From assembly GCA_002399225.1 (NCBI GenBank), contig DHDF01000058.1:10947-36048 (forward strand): a stretch of DNA of 25,102 bases, read 5' to 3'. This DNA comes from a bacterium UBA4883 (GTDB lineage Bacteria > Bacillota > Clostridia > Oscillospirales > Acutalibacteraceae). Each line of letters starts with the position of its first letter. The first letter of the stretch is position 1. Made by a program: the position numbers and the translations under genes. Below, piece by piece: positions 14,309 through 25,102 of the stretch. A model generated the notes under the pieces. The model ran no database searches, was not told the DNA's origin, and was given only the letters and a program-made list of their open reading frames with translations.

Positions 14309-14371
14309 TCAAAGCGCCTCTAATTTTTCCAAATTTCTACAAATATTGCTATCTATCGATTTTATCGTACA

Positions 14372-14427
14372 ACCGACAAAACAAACAGGCGGTACTTTCC
14401 GGATTCTCCCGGTCAGTACCGCCTGTT
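14372..14427 (-). terminator. Intrinsic terminator of the V-type ATPase operon
   Basis: AACAGGCGGTACT (14384-14396) and AGTACCGCCTGTT (14415-14427) form a perfect 13-bp stem with an 18-base loop. On the minus strand it runs into TTGTTTTG. It begins 51 bases after the stop of the last ATPase gene. Confidence 0.88.
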
Positions 14428-14477
14428 CTCGTTTCGTATGATTAAAAGCAGGTCAAAATCGCCTGTTTTGCCGGACC

Positions 14478-15155
14478 CTAGCCCGCGAAAGCCTCTTCGG
14501 CCCTCTCTTTGTAATGGTGGGCTTCCTCCAGCATCATATCCTTGACTTTCATCAGGCGAATCTGCGTGGAACGCTCATTCTCGTCGAGTTTCATCGTAAT
14601 ATACTTGATATTTTCCTGCATATCAGGAATCATAATATGCTCCAGCGCATTGACGCGGCGGCGGGTCTTCTCGATCTCCGCAGCCATCAGACGGCAGGAT
14701 TTCTCCACCTCCGCAAGCTTCAGCATATCCGGCAGCAGATCCGAAAGGGATTTGACCGCATCATCCAAGTCACCGGAGGTAAACGCAAAGCCGTAGGAAT
14801 AAATGTCATTCGGGTCTGAAGTCCGGGTCTGATATTGAAAGGCAGGGACTTCCACGCTCATGACGTTGCGCTGTGAAACTTCCAGCGAAACTTTCTGCTT
14901 GGGGGCCATCAGTGCGACATTGACCTCTTCGTCCGGCATTCCCGCCCGGGCCAGCACAAAATTCTGGTTGGCGGAACGGATTCCTTCTTCCACTTTTTCA
15001 CGCAGGGTGCGGTTCAGGCGGACCAGATCGAGATACTGCCGCATCAGCTCGTCGCGCTTGTCTTTCAGCAGTTTATGCCCGCGCAATGCCGTGACCAGTT
15101 TCCGCTTCAGCCTTGTCAGCTCCATACGGGTCGGATTTACATGTGTGGTAGCCAT
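14478..15155 (-). CDS. ntpD: V-type ATPase subunit D (central stalk)
   Basis: Central rotor shaft linking the A3B3 hexamer to the membrane ring. The 225 residues have the family start VNPTRMELTRLKRKLVTALR (6-25), a long N-terminal coiled helix, the variable middle, and the C-terminal helix with EKTRRRVNALEHIMIP and a charged tail. The length is normal. An AAAGGGGG site lies in the 15-base gap after subunit B. Last gene of the operon; stop TAG, then the terminator. Confidence 0.95.
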   Translation of the reverse strand: MATTHVNPTRMELTRLKRKLVTALRGHKLLKDKRDELMRQYLDLVRLNRTLREKVEEGIRSANQNFVLARAGMPDEEVNVALMAPKQKVSLEVSQRNVMSVEVPAFQYQTRTSDPNDIYSYGFAFTSGDLDDAVKSLSDLLPDMLKLAEVEKSCRLMAAEIEKTRRRVNALEHIMIPDMQENIKYITMKLDENERSTQIRLMKVKDMMLEEAHHYKERAEEAFAG

Positions 15156-15170
15156 ACCGCCGCCCCCTTT

Positions 15171-16544
15171 CTAAACTTTGCCGTAATATTGATCCAGATA
15201 CTCGTCCTTGATTCGTTTCAGTTCGCTGCGCGGCAGAATTGCGAGCAGTTTCCACCCCAGGTTCAGCGTTTCCTCAATGCTGCGGTTGGTATCGTAACCC
15301 TGGGAAACATACTGTTTCTCGAATTCGTCCGAAAATTTCGCGTACAGCTTGTCGATATCCGTCAGGGCCGCTTCGCCGAGCACCACCATGAGTTCCTTAG
15401 CGTCTTTGCCGCGGGCATAAGCGGCAAAAAGCTGGTTCATCAGGTCCGCATGGTCCGCGCGCGTTTTCCCTTTGCCGATCCCTTTATCTTTCAGACGGGA
15501 CAGCGAAGGCAGCACGTCAATCGGCGGCGTGATTCCCTTGCGGTAAAGCTCACGGCTCAGAATAATCTGGCCTTCCGTGATGTAACCGGTCAGGTCCGGA
15601 ATCGGGTGGGTCTTGTCATCCTCCGGCATGGTGAGAATCGGGATCAGCGTGATGCTGCCGCTCTTTCCTTTCTGCCGGCCCGCGCGCTCATAGAGGGTCG
15701 CAAGGTCCGTATACATATAGCCCGGATATCCGCGGCGGCCCGGAACTTCCTTACGGGCGGCGGAAATTTCGCGCAGCGCATCCGCGTAGTTCGTAATATC
15801 CGTCAGGATGACCAGCACATGCATATTCTTTTCAAACGCAAGGTACTCTGCGGCAGTCAGCGCCATACGCGGTGTCGCGATGCGCTCGACGGCCGGGTCG
15901 TTTGCCAAGTTGACAAACACGACGGTCCGGTCGATAGCTCCCGTTTCGCGGAAGCTCTGAATAAAGAAGTTCGACTCTTCATAGGTAATGCCGATGGCGG
16001 CAAACACCACGGCGAACGGCTCCTCTGTTCCGATGACCTTCGCCTGACGGGCAATCTGCGCCGCGAGGGCCGCGTGCGGAAGGCCGCTGGCCGAAAAGAT
16101 CGGCAGCTTCTGCCCGCGGACCAGCGTGTTCAGGCCGTCAATCGCAGAAACGCCGGTCTGGATGAATTCCTGGGGGTAATTGCGCGCCGCCGGGTTCATC
16201 GGCAGGCCGTTGATATCGAGCCGCTTTTCCGGCAGGATTTCCGGGCCGCCGTCAATCGGATGCCCGAGGCCGTCAAAAATGCGGCTGAGCATATCCTCTG
16301 AAACGCCGAGCTCCATGCTCCGGCCGAGAAAACGCACCTTACTGTTGTCAAGATTGATTCCGGTGGAGCTTTCAAACAGCTGGACCAGCGCGTTGCCGCC
16401 GTCGATCTCCAGCACTTTGCAGCGGCGCTTTTCACCGCTGGCCAGTTCGATTTCACCCAGTTCGTTGTAGGCGACGTCTTCCACGCCGCGCACCAGCATC
16501 AGAGGACCCGCAACCTCCTGAATGGTCTTATATTCCTTTGGCAT
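15171..16544 (-). CDS. ntpB: V-type ATPase subunit B (non-catalytic)
   Basis: Forms the A3B3 head with subunit A. The 457 residues show the beta-barrel start ([20 protein letters not shown]), [20 protein letters not shown] and [20 protein letters not shown] (the P-loop position without the GKT motif, as expected for B). [19 protein letters not shown] and [20 protein letters not shown] follow. Its ATG shares one base with the TGA of subunit A (TGATG), so translation is coupled. Stop TAG, 15 bases before subunit D. Confidence 0.97.
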   Translation of the reverse strand: MPKEYKTIQEVAGPLMLVRGVEDVAYNELGEIELASGEKRRCKVLEIDGGNALVQLFESSTGINLDNSKVRFLGRSMELGVSEDMLSRIFDGLGHPIDGGPEILPEKRLDINGLPMNPAARNYPQEFIQTGVSAIDGLNTLVRGQKLPIFSASGLPHAALAAQIARQAKVIGTEEPFAVVFAAIGITYEESNFFIQSFRETGAIDRTVVFVNLANDPAVERIATPRMALTAAEYLAFEKNMHVLVILTDITNYADALREISAARKEVPGRRGYPGYMYTDLATLYERAGRQKGKSGSITLIPILTMPEDDKTHPIPDLTGYITEGQIILSRELYRKGITPPIDVLPSLSRLKDKGIGKGKTRADHADLMNQLFAAYARGKDAKELMVVLGEAALTDIDKLYAKFSDEFEKQYVSQGYDTNRSIEETLNLGWKLLAILPRSELKRIKDEYLDQYYGKV

Positions 16545-18316
16545 CAGAAGTCCTCCTTCCGGCTGAGCAGATCATTAATTTCCTTTGTCAGTTCCGCCGT
16601 AACTTTATTAAATTCTTCCCCGACCTGATCCACCGCAACATACTTGAAGCGCCCGATCTGCTCGCGGACAGGCAGCTTCACAAGTTCTTCCACCGGCGCC
16701 CCCTTCTTCAGGGCCTCCAGCGTATCGTCGTAGAATTGCAAAACCAGCTTCATAATCAAATACTGCTTTTCCAGCGGCGTATAGGTATCAACATCATTAA
16801 AAGCATTCTGCTGCAGGAAATCTTCCCGAATGCTCCGGGCAGCTTCCAGTTTCAGACGATCCGGGGCGGAAAGAGCGTCCATGCCGACCAGCTTGACGAT
16901 TTCATCCAGTTCGCTTTCGTCGTGCAGCAGGCGGAGAATCCGAGCGCGCATGTCCATCCAATCCGGATGTACGTTTTCATTGAACCACTTGCCGAGTGAA
17001 TCGGCGTACAGCGAGTAGCTGGTCAGCCAGTTGATGGCCGGAAAATGGCGGGCGTAAGCCAGCGCGGAATCAAGGCTCCAGAACACCTTGACGATGCGCA
17101 GCGTCGCCTGGGAAACCGGTTCGGAAATATCGCCGCCCGGAGGGGACACGGCGCCGATGACGGAAAGCGACCCTTCGCGGCCCTCTTTCCCCAAAGCCTT
17201 GACGCGGCCGGCGCGTTCATAGAACTGAGCCAGCCGGCTGCCGAGGTAAGCCGGGTAGCCCTCTTCACCGGGCATCTCTTCCAAACGGCCGGACATTTCG
17301 CGCAGCGCTTCCGCCCAGCGGGAAGTGGAGTCGGCCATCAGGGCGACGGAGTACCCCATATCGCGGAAATACTCCGCGATGGTGATCCCCGTGTAAATCG
17401 AAGCCTCACGGGCTGCCACCGGCATATCAGAGGTGTTGGCAATCAGTACGGTGCGCTTCATCAGCGAATAACCTGTTTTCGGGTCTTTCAGTTCCGGGAA
17501 CTCATTCAGAACATCCGTCATTTCGTTGCCGCGCTCTCCGCAGCCGATATAAACGACGATGTCCGCTTCGGCCCACTTGGCCAGCTGGTGCTGCACAACG
17601 GTCTTGCCGCTTCCGAACGGACCGGGCACTGCGGCGGTTCCGCCGCGCGCAATCGGGAACAAGGTATCAATGACCCGCTGGCCGGTAACCAGCGGCATGT
17701 CTGGCGACAGCTTGGTCTGATAGGGGCGGCCAATCCGCACGGGCCATTTCTGCATCAGCTGGATCTCTTTTTCCGTTCCGTCCGCCGTCTTGATCTTCGC
17801 CACGGTTTGTTCGACTGTGAAGTCGCCCTCCGCAATCGACGAAACGGTCCCTTCCATGCCGTTCGGCACCATGATCCGGTGCTCCACGATTTCCGTCTCC
17901 TGCACCGTGCCGAGGACGTCGCCGCTGCTTACCTGATCTCCCTTGGAGGCTTTGGGAACAAAATGCCATTTTACATCGCGCTTCAGGGCCGGAACTTCCA
18001 CCCCGCGCTGAAGGTTATTGCCACTGATCTTCATGATTTCCTCCAGCGGGCGCTGGATTCCGTCGTAAATACTGCTGATCAGGCCGGGGCCGAGTTCCAC
18101 GCTCAGCGGGGCCCCGGTAGACTCCACCGGTTCGCCGGGTTTCAGGCCGGAAGTTTCCTCGTAAACCTGAACAGATGCCTGGTCTCCGTGGATTTCTATA
18201 ATTTCACCGATCAGACGCTGCCTGCTGACGCGAACCACATCGAACATATTTGCGTCGCGCATTCCCTCTGCGATGACCAGAGGTCCGGCAACTTTTTTGA
18301 TCGTGCCTTTGCTCAT
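16544..18316 (-). CDS. ntpA: V-type ATPase catalytic subunit A
   Basis: Hydrolyses or synthesises ATP in the A3B3 head. The 590 residues contain the N-terminal barrel and the V-type bulge domain (about 115-190). The Walker A motif GPFGSGKT is at 232-239, and [40 protein letters not shown] and the [16 protein letters not shown] stretch follow. All catalytic motifs are intact. I take the ATG at 18316 ([19 protein letters not shown]); a GTG four codons upstream overlaps the end of subunit F and would add MRRK. AAGGA or AGGTGA upstream supports 18316. One-base overlap with subunit B downstream. Confidence 0.97.
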   Translation of the reverse strand: MSKGTIKKVAGPLVIAEGMRDANMFDVVRVSRQRLIGEIIEIHGDQASVQVYEETSGLKPGEPVESTGAPLSVELGPGLISSIYDGIQRPLEEIMKISGNNLQRGVEVPALKRDVKWHFVPKASKGDQVSSGDVLGTVQETEIVEHRIMVPNGMEGTVSSIAEGDFTVEQTVAKIKTADGTEKEIQLMQKWPVRIGRPYQTKLSPDMPLVTGQRVIDTLFPIARGGTAAVPGPFGSGKTVVQHQLAKWAEADIVVYIGCGERGNEMTDVLNEFPELKDPKTGYSLMKRTVLIANTSDMPVAAREASIYTGITIAEYFRDMGYSVALMADSTSRWAEALREMSGRLEEMPGEEGYPAYLGSRLAQFYERAGRVKALGKEGREGSLSVIGAVSPPGGDISEPVSQATLRIVKVFWSLDSALAYARHFPAINWLTSYSLYADSLGKWFNENVHPDWMDMRARILRLLHDESELDEIVKLVGMDALSAPDRLKLEAARSIREDFLQQNAFNDVDTYTPLEKQYLIMKLVLQFYDDTLEALKKGAPVEELVKLPVREQIGRFKYVAVDQVGEEFNKVTAELTKEINDLLSRKEDF

Positions 18317-18324
18317 TTTCCTTC

Positions 18325-18663
18325 TCACCTGCTTCTTTCATTTTCGCTGTTGTTGAAGATGATATCGGAGCCGACCGCCTGCTCTACCGTTTCCTTCACG
18401 CGGTTCATTCCGATCCCCGTATTTCCGGAAACGCCCGGAATCGGGATGATAGCCGGAAGTTGCCGGGACTCGTACCGCTCAATTTCCGCCGAAAGGCCCT
18501 CGAAAGTTGCTTCCGTCACATAAATCACGGCATAATCCGCTTCCGCCAGGCGTTTCAGTTCCCCGGCGGCTTCGGTGAGATCCCGGACCGGGTGGACCTC
18601 CAGCCCCACCGAGGCAAATCCGTAAATGCTGTCGCGGTCGCCCAATACGGCGATTTTATACAT
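18325..18663 (-). CDS. ntpG: V-type ATPase subunit F
   Basis: Small central-stalk subunit that binds subunit D. It has 112 residues; the [20 protein letters not shown] start is diagnostic. A Rossmann-like alternation follows, with YAVIYVTEA and the [20 protein letters not shown] loop typical of the family. The start overlaps the end of subunit C by 8 bases (ATGTATAA), with GGGAG just upstream. The symbol follows the Enterococcus hirae naming, in which this subunit is NtpG. Confidence 0.93.
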   Translation of the reverse strand: MYKIAVLGDRDSIYGFASVGLEVHPVRDLTEAAGELKRLAEADYAVIYVTEATFEGLSAEIERYESRQLPAIIPIPGVSGNTGIGMNRVKETVEQAVGSDIIFNNSENERSR

Positions 18664-19624
18664 ACGTCTCCCTCAGCCTTTCCCGGACGGACTCATCCGA
18701 AAGCCGGTTCAGCTTACCGGATAAAATAATCCTGACCGTTTTAATTTCGTTCTCCCGCGCCAGGAGGTAAGCTGCCAGCGGCGCGATCGTAAACGGATTG
18801 TATTTTTGCGGGCGGATCTGCTCCGTCAGCAGATCATCGCACCAACGTTCAAACGCGGAGACCGATTTTTTCACGGCGGGCGCGGCCCCGGCATAGGGTG
18901 TCAGGGCAAGGTAGTCCAAAATGGCATCGAGCCCGGAAACCGCCTCGTGCGCCAGTTTCTTTACATCCAGCGTGGCGCAAGGCGCAAGGGCACGTTCCAA
19001 AAAATCCAGCGTCTTGCCCGTGCGGACGGCGCGCACCGCAATCCGAATATCAGCAGAAGCGACCGTCAGCTCCGCATACTGCCGCAGCATTTCATTTTCA
19101 GAAGCTCTGCCCGCTTCCAGTACCGCTTCCAAAGCAGCCCGGTCGATGATCACATCGCACATCTGGCCGTCGTGGTTCTGAAGAAGGACCCGGCAGGCCT
19201 CTTCCGCGGCATTCCGCATCCGCTCCGGCAACTGGGCAAAGTCCTGCTCCTGAATGGCTTTTACAATCAGTTTTGGATCGACCGTGCCATTATTAAAATA
19301 GATCTTCGGTGTTTGGGTCTTCATGCAGACTTCCTTGACTGCCGCTTTCAGATTATGAAAATCATTTGCGTACAGAAACACATCGAAAACCGAAAGGTCG
19401 CTAATCAGCTCCCGCATCAGGTTCCAGGTCTTTTCCCGCTCCGCAGCCAGAATTTCTTCGGCGCTGCCGGAAGAGACATCCCAGCCTTTGTCGGAAAGGA
19501 CGCGCAGGCAGTCCTCATAGGTTTTGCAGGCCATGAGCTGTTCCATCGTCTGCTTTCCAAAAAGCGAGAGCTCCTTGGAGCGGATGCGGGCAACCGCGTA
19601 TACATAATCCTGTTTTTCGGCCAT
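18656..19624 (-). CDS. ntpC: V-type ATPase subunit C (V0 d-type socket)
   Basis: Couples the central stalk to the membrane K ring. The 322 residues begin MAEKQDYVYAVARIRSKELS, the conserved opening, and contain DVFLYANDFHNLKAAVKEV plus a C-terminal region ending [16 protein letters not shown]. The family is an all-helical, three-fold pseudo-symmetric fold. The ATG at 19624 is preferred: GGGGGG lies six bases before it. A TTG two codons upstream (19630) would overlap the end of subunit E. Stop TAA inside the start of subunit F. Confidence 0.93.
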   Translation of the reverse strand: MAEKQDYVYAVARIRSKELSLFGKQTMEQLMACKTYEDCLRVLSDKGWDVSSGSAEEILAAEREKTWNLMRELISDLSVFDVFLYANDFHNLKAAVKEVCMKTQTPKIYFNNGTVDPKLIVKAIQEQDFAQLPERMRNAAEEACRVLLQNHDGQMCDVIIDRAALEAVLEAGRASENEMLRQYAELTVASADIRIAVRAVRTGKTLDFLERALAPCATLDVKKLAHEAVSGLDAILDYLALTPYAGAAPAVKKSVSAFERWCDDLLTEQIRPQKYNPFTIAPLAAYLLARENEIKTVRIILSGKLNRLSDESVRERLRETYV

Positions 19625-19626
19625 TT

Positions 19627-20226
19627 TCAACCCCCCGAAAACACGAGCTGGTTTACTTTATCCTGCAACTCATCACGGCGCGCGTCAAATAAAGCCGAAA
19701 ACGAGCAGTTTTCCTCAATTCCGCCATAAGACAGCACAAAGCCGCCGTCGAGATTTCTCGCCTGCTTGGAAACTTTTAAAGACGCGCCCTTTCCCTTGAC
19801 CGCCTCGTTGAGAAACTTTTCAAAACTTGCAGGAAGCCGTTTGAGATCCGCAGAGGAAAAAAGGATCTCCCCTTTGCGGGCGGGCGCGTATTTGGCCGCC
19901 ATTTTCAGAATGAGTTTAAAATACTCGTCGTCGGGCAGGGCATACAGAGACTGCTTCGCTTTCTCGATGATATCCGCAATCAGCTGCTGCTTTGCGCCCA
20001 GAACCTCCTTGCGAGCCTGCAGAGCGGCCGCGGATTTGGCCCGCTCCCGGGCCATGGCTGCCTCTTCTTTGGCGCGCCTGCCGACGGCGGCACACTCCTC
20101 GGCCGCCTCCTGCCCGGCCCGGCTGCGGATTTCCTCCGCCTGCGCGCGCGCTTTGTTCAGCTTCGCGGAAACAGCCGAGTCGGATTCGGACGTGATATCC
20201 TGTATGATTTTATCTAACCCTGTCAT
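19627..20226 (-). CDS. ntpE: V-type ATPase subunit E (peripheral stalk)
   Basis: Half of the peripheral stator stalk. In 199 residues, the N-terminal half (to about 100) is one long Ala/Glu/Lys/Arg-rich coiled coil (SAKLNKARAQAEEIRSRAGQ). The C-terminal half is a mixed globular domain with GKGASLKVSKQARNLDGGFV, which carries the family's D-GGFVL motif, and a C-terminal helix ARRDELQDKVNQLVFSGG. AGGAGA sits 8 bases before the ATG. It pairs with the small subunit encoded first in the operon. Confidence 0.92.
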   Translation of the reverse strand: MTGLDKIIQDITSESDSAVSAKLNKARAQAEEIRSRAGQEAAEECAAVGRRAKEEAAMARERAKSAAALQARKEVLGAKQQLIADIIEKAKQSLYALPDDEYFKLILKMAAKYAPARKGEILFSSADLKRLPASFEKFLNEAVKGKGASLKVSKQARNLDGGFVLSYGGIEENCSFSALFDARRDELQDKVNQLVFSGG

Positions 20227-20245
20227 TGACCAGTTCTCCTAACTG

Positions 20246-22764
<2,519 letters not shown>

Positions 22765-22801
22765 TTGGATTGTCCCTCCTTGCGTCCGGCGCTGGCAGGT
22801 T

Positions 22802-23110
22802 TCAAATCAGTTCGGATAAAACAAGCCGAACCGCTTCGTCCTGCCGGCGCTGCGCAGTTTTGCGCAGCGACTCAATCTGGGAAGCGATTTTGGACTGCGC
22901 ATTCTGTTCGATCTCACCACCCTGCCGGTTTGCTTCGGCAAGAAGTGACTGCGCTTCCTGCTTTGCTTTTTTCAGCATTGCATCTTTGTTCGCTGCAGCT
23001 TTTTCACGTGCATCCTGCAGAATGGCATCGCACTGCTTGTCGGCCTGCTCCTCTGCTTTTTTCGCGTCGGACTCCGCTTTTTTAATTTCATCTACGATTT
23101 CCGTTGCCAT
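22802..23110 (-). CDS. ntpF: V-type ATPase subunit G/H-like small peripheral-stalk protein
   Basis: First gene of the operon. 102 residues, almost wholly a hydrophilic coiled coil rich in Ala, Lys, Glu and Gln (IVDEIKKAESDAKKAEEQAD through KIASQIESLRKTAQRRQDEA). This is the pattern of the subunit that wraps around subunit E in the stator stalk. Position before subunit I matches ntpF in the Enterococcus ntp operon. GAGGTG lies 6 bases before the ATG. A 37-base gap with a strong ribosome site leads to subunit I. Identity rests on composition and context rather than on specific residues. Confidence 0.88.
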   Translation of the reverse strand: MATEIVDEIKKAESDAKKAEEQADKQCDAILQDAREKAAANKDAMLKKAKQEAQSLLAEANRQGGEIEQNAQSKIASQIESLRKTAQRRQDEAVRLVLSELI

Positions 23111-23183
23111 TTTTTCACCTCGACCCCGCCAATATTTTTTGCCAATTTACTTCTTTAATAAAAATTGTATCCACTAGATTTTT

Positions 23184-23212
23184 ATTTTACATCTAAGTTG
23201 AAAAATAATCAA
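23184..23212 (-). promoter_or_regulatory. sigma-A promoter of the V-type ATPase operon
   Basis: TTGATT (23212-23207), a 17-base spacer and TAAAAT (23189-23184) on the minus strand, about 70 bases before the first gene. It is the only good promoter seen ahead of the nine genes, whose short gaps and overlaps imply a single 8.7-kb transcript. Confidence 0.65.
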
Positions 23213-23496
23213 TCCATTCCGCCGCTTTTCTTATATTTCTTGGCGGCAAATTAAAATTTCATTAAAAAAGATTTAGCACTTTCTGTATTCTCATGAAGAA
23301 CCTCGTCGAAAAATAGACAATAGAAATTTCAGACGGAACCCTCCTTTGAAATCTTTGCCAGCAACTTCACCAATTTTTTCATGCCAAATTGCGGCGAAAG
23401 GACTATAATAAATAAGAGGAAGAAAGGGCAAAAACGAAAAACATAACTGCTGAAAAAGCACTCTCTAAAAATATAAAAGAAAGGATGTAATTTGTT
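23213..23496. other. Divergent intergenic region, V-ATPase / AmmeMemoRadiSam genes
   Basis: No gene is seen. A TATAAT at 23404-23409 on the plus strand is a likely -10 for the AMMECR1-fusion gene, but no matching -35 lies 16-18 bases upstream. A weak inverted repeat, GCCGC (near 23220) and GCGGC (near 23242), is the only structure noted. Confidence 0.45.
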
Positions 23497-24882
23497 GTGG
23501 CTGTAATCGGAGCATTTATTATGCCGCATCCGCCAATCATTGTTCCTTCCGTTGGGAAAGGGGAAGAACAGAAAATTCAGAAAACGGCACAGGCCTATGC
23601 TCACGCAGCGGAAGAAATTGCCCGGATGAAACCGGAAACTCTGGTTGTTCTCTCTCCGCATGCCGTCGCTTATGCCGATTACCTGCATATTTCCCCCGGC
23701 GCAACGGCCAAGGGAGATTTGTCCGAATTCGGATCTGCGGACCCTCCGCTGGAATTTGACTGCGACACTCAGTTCGTTGCGGCCCTGTCAGAGGAAGCCG
23801 CCCGCCGCCGCATCCCCGCCGGCACTTTTGGGGACAAGCACCGGCCGATCGACCACGGGGCATTGGTGCCCCTCACGTTTATCACCCAGGCATACCGCGA
23901 TTTTCGGCTGGTCCGGTGTTCGATTTCCGGCCTGAGCGCACTGACGCATTACCGCTTCGGCCAATGTATTGCGCACACTGCAGAGCTCCTGGACCGAAGG
24001 GTTATTCTGATCGCCAGCGGGGATCTTTCCCACAAGTTAAAGGGAAGCGGCCCGTACGGCTATGCGGAGGAAGGGCCGCAGTTCGACCGCGAGGTGACGG
24101 CGGCAATGAAAGCCGGAGATTTCATGCGCTTTCTGACCTTTGACGCGGACTTCTGCGAGATGGCGGCAGAATGCGGTCTGCCTTCGTTTCAGATCATGGC
24201 GGGGACCTTCGACGGACAGTCCGTGCTGCCGGAATTTCTCTCCTATGAAGGGACGTTCGGAGTCGGCTACGCGGTCTGCGGATTTACTCCGCTGGGGCCG
24301 GACGACAGCCGCCGGTTTGGGAAAGAGCTGGAAAAGGGCCAAAAGGAAACCCTTCAGAAGCAAAAGGAAAACGAGGACGAATATGTCAGGCTTGCACGGC
24401 TGTCACTGGAAACCTGGATCACAAAAGGGCAGCGCGCTTCCCTGCCGGAAAATCTGCCGCCCGATCTGAAGGAACGCCGTGCCGGAGTGTTCGTCTCGCT
24501 GAAAAAGGACGGGCAGCTACGCGGCTGCATCGGAACCATTCAGGCAACCCGCTCCTGCATTGCGGAAGAAATCATGCAGAACGCGGTTAGCGCCGGCACG
24601 CAGGATCCCCGGTTCGACTCTGTTTACGAGAAGGAACTGCCGGAGCTGGTTTACAGCGTTGATGTGCTGGGGAAAGCGGAACCCGCCGCTTCTTTTGAAG
24701 AGCTCGATGCCATCCGGTACGGAGTGATCGTCCGCAACGGGAACCGCTGCGGACTTCTTCTTCCGAATCTCCCCGGTGTAAAAACGCCCCAGGAGCAGGT
24801 GCAGATTGCCCTGCGCAAAGCCGGAATTCGGGAAACCGAACCCTACACCATGGAGCGATTTGAGGTGGTGCGTCACATATGA
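23497..24882 (+). CDS. AmmeMemoRadiSam system fusion: LigB/MEMO-like domain plus AMMECR1 domain
   Basis: A 461-residue two-domain protein of unknown reaction. The N-terminal part (about 1-270) is a class III extradiol-dioxygenase/MEMO-like fold: FIMPHPPIIVPSVGKGEEQK (His11), VVLSPHAVAYADY, FGDKHRPIDHGALVPLTFI and LIASGDLSHKLKG supply the expected metal-site histidines. The C-terminal part (about 295-461) is AMMECR1: EDEYVRLARLSLETWITKG, the signature LRGCIGTI (341-348), QNAVSAGTQDPRF, and LLLPNLPGVKTPQEQVQIAL. In many genomes these are separate proteins A and B of the AmmeMemoRadiSam set. The start is GTG at 23497 with AAAGGA 11 bases upstream; no in-frame ATG is nearby. Its stop overlaps the radical SAM gene by 4 bases (ATGA), so the two are coupled. 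It diverges from the ATPase operon. Confidence 0.92.
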   Translation: MAVIGAFIMPHPPIIVPSVGKGEEQKIQKTAQAYAHAAEEIARMKPETLVVLSPHAVAYADYLHISPGATAKGDLSEFGSADPPLEFDCDTQFVAALSEEAARRRIPAGTFGDKHRPIDHGALVPLTFITQAYRDFRLVRCSISGLSALTHYRFGQCIAHTAELLDRRVILIASGDLSHKLKGSGPYGYAEEGPQFDREVTAAMKAGDFMRFLTFDADFCEMAAECGLPSFQIMAGTFDGQSVLPEFLSYEGTFGVGYAVCGFTPLGPDDSRRFGKELEKGQKETLQKQKENEDEYVRLARLSLETWITKGQRASLPENLPPDLKERRAGVFVSLKKDGQLRGCIGTIQATRSCIAEEIMQNAVSAGTQDPRFDSVYEKELPELVYSVDVLGKAEPAASFEELDAIRYGVIVRNGNRCGLLLPNLPGVKTPQEQVQIALRKAGIRETEPYTMERFEVVRHI

Positions 24883-25102
24883 GTAAAATAATCTGCAAAA
24901 CCTGCCCCCGCAGATGCGCCCTGGAAGAAGGACAGACCGGTTTCTGCGGCGCGCGGTCAAACCGAAACGGCAAAATTGCCGCCGACAACTACGGCAGACT
25001 GACGGCGATTGCACTGGACCCTGTGGAAAAGAAGCCGCTGCGCCGGTTTTTCCCCGGCAGCCGGATCCTATCCGTCGGGAGCTATGGCTGCAACCTGCGC
25101 TG
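24879..25102 (+). CDS. AmmeMemoRadiSam system radical SAM enzyme (partial, runs off window)
   Basis: The first 74 residues and part of codon 75 are present. MSKIICKTCPRRCALEEGQT continues to GFCGARS, a four-cysteine N-terminal cluster (Cys6, Cys9, Cys13, Cys23) typical of this family, which is related to pyruvate-formate-lyase activating enzymes. DPVEKKPLRRFFPGSRILSV follows, then SYGCNLR and a codon beginning TG. This is the start of the family's radical SAM cysteine motif (GCNLRCxxCQN); the remaining cysteines lie beyond the window. The ATG overlaps the TGA of the preceding gene. The family binds 4Fe-4S and cleaves AdoMet; its substrate is not known. Confidence 0.9.
   Translation, partial: MSKIICKTCPRRCALEEGQTGFCGARSNRNGKIAADNYGRLTAIALDPVEKKPLRRFFPGSRILSVGSYGCNLR

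Noticed and set aside
17045..18523. 492-codon open frame on the plus strand across ATPase subunits A and F
   Set aside because: It is the mirror of conserved catalytic genes on the minus strand, has no ribosome site and low-complexity His/Arg/Gly-rich content. The same holds for the 408-codon frame at 15075-16301 and others opposite the ATPase genes.
23374..23387. Third partial copy of the promoter module (14 matching bases)
   Set aside because: Only part of the spacer and flank matches; there is no TATAAT at the right distance on the minus strand, so it is probably chance in A+T-rich DNA.

Overview
The window looks like the chromosome of a Gram-positive anaerobe of the class Clostridia, most probably an Oscillospiraceae/Ruminococcaceae-type organism. 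The evidence is AGGAGG-like ribosome sites, TTG and GTG starts, sigma-A promoters, clostridial lipoprotein signals, a bacterial V-type ATPase in the Enterococcus ntp gene order, and an E. coli-type speD. The genus assignment is inference.

Layout. (1) 1-643: the 5' part of speD (minus strand), with its promoter. (2) 1112-1969: a fumarylacetoacetate-hydrolase-family enzyme (plus strand) with a near-consensus promoter, ending at a perfect 20-bp hairpin. (3) 2140-8766 (minus strand): a sugar-acid uptake and catabolism cluster transcribed gudD (glucarate dehydratase) -> PrpR-N/AAA+/Fis-type regulator -> tctB -> tctA -> tctC. The likely logic is uptake of an aldarate or related carboxylate by the tripartite transporter, dehydration by GudD, and control by the regulator. 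The regulator's AAA+ domain has lost the motifs needed for ATP hydrolysis and sigma-54 contact. (4) 8767-14477: an A+T-richer accessory zone with visible decay. It holds a seven-repeat DUF5050-type lipoprotein followed by an out-of-frame domain remnant, a ClbS/DfsB-family gene broken by one in-frame TAG, a six-repeat carboxypeptidase-regulatory-like protein also broken by one in-frame TAG, and a secreted protein whose C-terminal domain matches the remnant. Two nearly identical 34-bp promoter modules and a pair of degenerate hairpin repeats are also here. (5) 14478-23110 (minus strand): a nine-gene V-type ATPase operon, G-I-K-E-C-F-A-B-D, with overlapping genes, one promoter upstream and one terminator downstream. 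The proteolipid carries all five residues known to bind Na+ in the Enterococcus hirae K ring, so Na+ transport is likely. (6) 23497-25102 (plus strand, divergent from the ATPase): a fused LigB/MEMO-like plus AMMECR1 protein overlapping by 4 bp the start of its radical SAM partner (AmmeMemoRadiSam system), cut by the window end.

No tRNA, rRNA, CRISPR array, transposase or integrase was recognised. The most distinctive observations are the catalytically degenerate AAA+ regulator in a transporter/dehydratase cluster, the decaying accessory zone with two in-frame amber codons and a duplicated promoter, and the AmmeMemoRadiSam pair.
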